Source: JBMOPD01 sp049323615 (GTDB taxonomy: Bacteria > Bacillota > Desulfotomaculia > Desulfotomaculales > Desulfocucumaceae). From it: a stretch of DNA of 24,868 bases. Shown piece by piece: positions 23,747 through 24,868 of this stretch; positions within the stretch are counted from its first letter, which is position 1; every line of letters begins with the position of its first letter. The stretch spans positions 1 through 24,868 of the forward strand of contig JBMOPD010000092.1 of NCBI GenBank assembly GCA_049323615.1. The letters are read 5' to 3'. The notes under the pieces are model-generated. The model was given only the letters and a program-made list of their open reading frames with translations. It was not told where the DNA came from and did not search any database. Made by a program: the position numbers and the translations under genes.

Positions 23747-24532
23747 TTAACTTTGCTGGCCGTTTCGGGGATTGTATCCCAGCAGGCTGGAAATTTCCCG
23801 GGCCGCCTCCATAACTGCCTCCTTGTACATCTCTACATGCTCGGGCTGGGTTTTTAACTCCGGGAATGAAACCGACACCGCAGCCACTATCTTTCCGCTG
23901 CCGTCTCTGATGGGTGCCGAGACGCAGGCGCTGCCGGGGTGAAACTCGCTTACGCTGTACGAGTATCCCAGCCTCCTGATTTCCGACACCACCCTTCTCA
24001 GCTGGTCGGGGTCGGTGATAGTGTTGGGGGTATAGGAAGCCAATCTGGTTCTTTTAAGGTAGGCCTCAAATTCTTCATCGCTCAGGGAAGACAGCAGCAT
24101 CCGGGAGTCCGCGCCGGCATAGAGGGGAGATCTCTGGCCCACTTCCACAATGGTTCGGACGGCATTCAGGCCCGGGAGGGAATCAATGCATACCCTGTCA
24201 TCGCCGTCCACCACGTCAATATAAACGGTCTCCCTTAATTGGTCCCGCAACCTGAGCAACACAGGCCCGGCGATGTCCTTCAAGTACAGGCCGGCCTGCA
24301 CCACGGCGCCCAGGTGGAGCAGCTTCAGTCCCAGCGAGTATTTTTTGGTTTCCTTGTTTTGCCTTAAATAACCCTGCTTTTCCAGGGTTGCCACCAGTCT
24401 GCTGACGGTGGGGCGCGGCAAATCGATTTTCCGGCTTAACTCGGAAATTCCCAGCTCATTGTTTGCCGGCGCAAAGGCTTCAAGCAAGCTGAAAGCCCTT
24501 TCCAGCGACTGGACACTTGGTATTTTACTCAC
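23747..24532 (-). CDS. IclR-family transcriptional regulator
   Basis: About 261 residues. The N-terminal winged helix-turn-helix (VQSLERAFSLLEAF, then LGISELSRKIDLPRPTVSRLVATLEKQGYLRQ) is followed by the IclR effector domain (YSLGLKLLHLGAVVQAG, LPGLNAVRTIVEVGQRSPLYAGADSRMLLS, FHPGSACVSAPIRDGSGKIVAAVSVSFP). The frame opens at ATG 24568 without a ribosome site. GTG at 24530-24532 follows GGGAGGT by six bases and fits the family N-terminus, so it is taken as the start. It lies just upstream of the M24 and TRAP genes on the same strand and is probably their regulator. A 7-8-7 inverted repeat downstream of its own promoter suggests autoregulation. Confidence 0.94.
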   Translation of the reverse strand: MSKIPSVQSLERAFSLLEAFAPANNELGISELSRKIDLPRPTVSRLVATLEKQGYLRQNKETKKYSLGLKLLHLGAVVQAGLYLKDIAGPVLLRLRDQLRETVYIDVVDGDDRVCIDSLPGLNAVRTIVEVGQRSPLYAGADSRMLLSSLSDEEFEAYLKRTRLASYTPNTITDPDQLRRVVSEIRRLGYSYSVSEFHPGSACVSAPIRDGSGKIVAAVSVSFPELKTQPEHVEMYKEAVMEAAREISSLLGYNPRNGQQS

Positions 24533-24594
24533 CAGCCTACCTCCCGCTGCTGTGAAATTTCTTTTCATTATAAAAACAATAAAAGATTGAAATG

Positions 24595-24616
24595 TACCGT
24601 ATTGTGAACTACGGTA
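24595..24616. promoter_or_regulatory. Putative IclR operator
   Basis: TACCGTA (24595-24601) and TACGGTA (24610-24616) are inverted across 8 nt. On the minus strand the same stretch also reads as two direct copies, ACAATACCGTA and ACAATACGGTA, 15 bp apart. It lies about 6-27 bases downstream of the predicted iclR transcription start. Confidence 0.5.
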
Positions 24617-24628
24617 TTGTATAAAGAA

Positions 24629-24657
24629 ATTATAATTTTTCAGGCTGAGAATTGCAA
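24629..24657 (-). promoter_or_regulatory. Predicted sigma-A promoter of iclR
   Basis: Minus strand: -35 TTGCAA (24652-24657), 17-nt spacer, perfect -10 TATAAT (24629-24634). Start of transcription near 24622, giving a leader of about 90 bases. Confidence 0.65.
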
Positions 24658-24824
24658 GATTAATTTAAACTTAGATCCGGTAAGTAGAAACCAAAAAGCC
24701 AGTAAACACAAGGATTGAAATGCCAAAAAGCCTGCAAAATTTTTAGCAAAAAAGAGGAACACCGCTCGGTTTGGGGAATTGGTAAAGTAACCCACAATAC
24801 CATAACCCAAAGGAGGGTGTCCTC
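24658..24824. other. A+T-rich intergenic stretch
   Basis: Together with the iclR leader this makes over 290 bases without a gene. I see no RNA gene, clear promoter for the right-hand gene, or repeat array. GATTGAAATG occurs at 24585-24594 and again at 24713-24722, which is probably chance. Confidence 0.5.
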
Positions 24825-24868
24825 ATGAGTATGGTAACACGGTTACTCACCAACTATCAATTAGAAAA
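24825..24868 (+). CDS. Start of an unidentified plus-strand gene, cut by the window edge
   Basis: ATG at 24825 is preceded by AAAGGAGGGTG, an excellent ribosome site about eight bases upstream. Fourteen codons are visible (MSMVTRLLTNYQLE) with no stop before the edge. The fragment is too short to identify. A transposase is possible given the hairpin cluster at the other end of the window, but nothing in the sequence shows it. Confidence 0.5.
   Translation, partial: MSMVTRLLTNYQLE

Noticed and set aside
23011..23814. A 267-codon plus-strand frame opposite the M24 and iclR genes
   Set aside because: It crosses two well-supported genes and a promoter region and has no family pattern.
24585..24722. 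Two copies of GATTGAAATG, which resemble the end of some CRISPR repeats
   Set aside because: Only ten bases match, flanks differ, and there are just two copies 128 bp apart with no cas genes in the window.

Overview
The window looks like chromosome of a strictly anaerobic Gram-positive bacterium of the Peptococcaceae type (Pelotomaculum / Desulfotomaculum-like). This is inference from gene content and translation signals: strong GGAGG ribosome sites, frequent TTG and GTG starts, an RqcH homologue, a tungsten-type aldehyde:ferredoxin oxidoreductase, and both TTT and TRAP solute importers. Almost everything is on the minus strand. The only clear plus-strand gene is rqcH; a second plus-strand gene starts at the right edge and is cut off.

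Layout from left to right. (1) 1-234 is gene-free and holds a cluster of perfect hairpins, possibly an IS200/IS605-type end, and a 7-nt tandem array. (2) 235-4234 is an efflux operon read leftward: a Yip1-like membrane protein, a MacA-like adaptor, a MacB/LolD-type ATPase and a MacB/FtsX permease, with ATGA start/stop overlaps at the last two junctions. (3) 4298-4828 is a cysteine-cluster protein of the YkgJ type. (4) 4915-10226 is a self-contained catabolic operon: MmgE/PrpD-family protein, TctC, TctB, TctA, a GntR/FCD regulator and a terminator. Its promoter sits between two inverted copies of TTGTATACCAAATTG, which I read as operators for the regulator encoded by its last gene. (5) 10307-12181 is rqcH with its own promoter.

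(6) 12197-24657 is a long same-strand run. In transcription order it holds an IclR regulator, a divergent long M24 (creatinase/aminopeptidase-fold) protein, TRAP transporter dctP-dctQ-dctM, an aldehyde:ferredoxin oxidoreductase, a small two-cluster ferredoxin, 5-oxoprolinase pxpA-pxpB-pxpC, an MFS transporter and a hotdog thioesterase. From dctP to pxpC the gaps are about 100 bp or less. My working hypothesis is an anaerobic uptake-and-breakdown module for a nitrogen-containing cyclic or amide substrate: TRAP import, hydrolysis by M24 and/or PxpABC, and oxidation of an aldehyde to ferredoxin by the tungsten enzyme. I know of no described system with this combination. The oxidoreductase/ferredoxin part is much richer in A+T than its flanks, so it may have been inserted into an older pxp locus.

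Two themes recur. Both solute-binding-protein genes (tctC, dctP) are followed by long perfect or near-perfect stem-loops without a U-tract, placed before the permease genes. Three genes have 7-nt-period arrays at or just after their stop codons. Many catalogue-style starts are probably wrong, because Shine-Dalgarno placement points to internal TTG, GTG or ATG codons; the coordinates given here use those revised starts.
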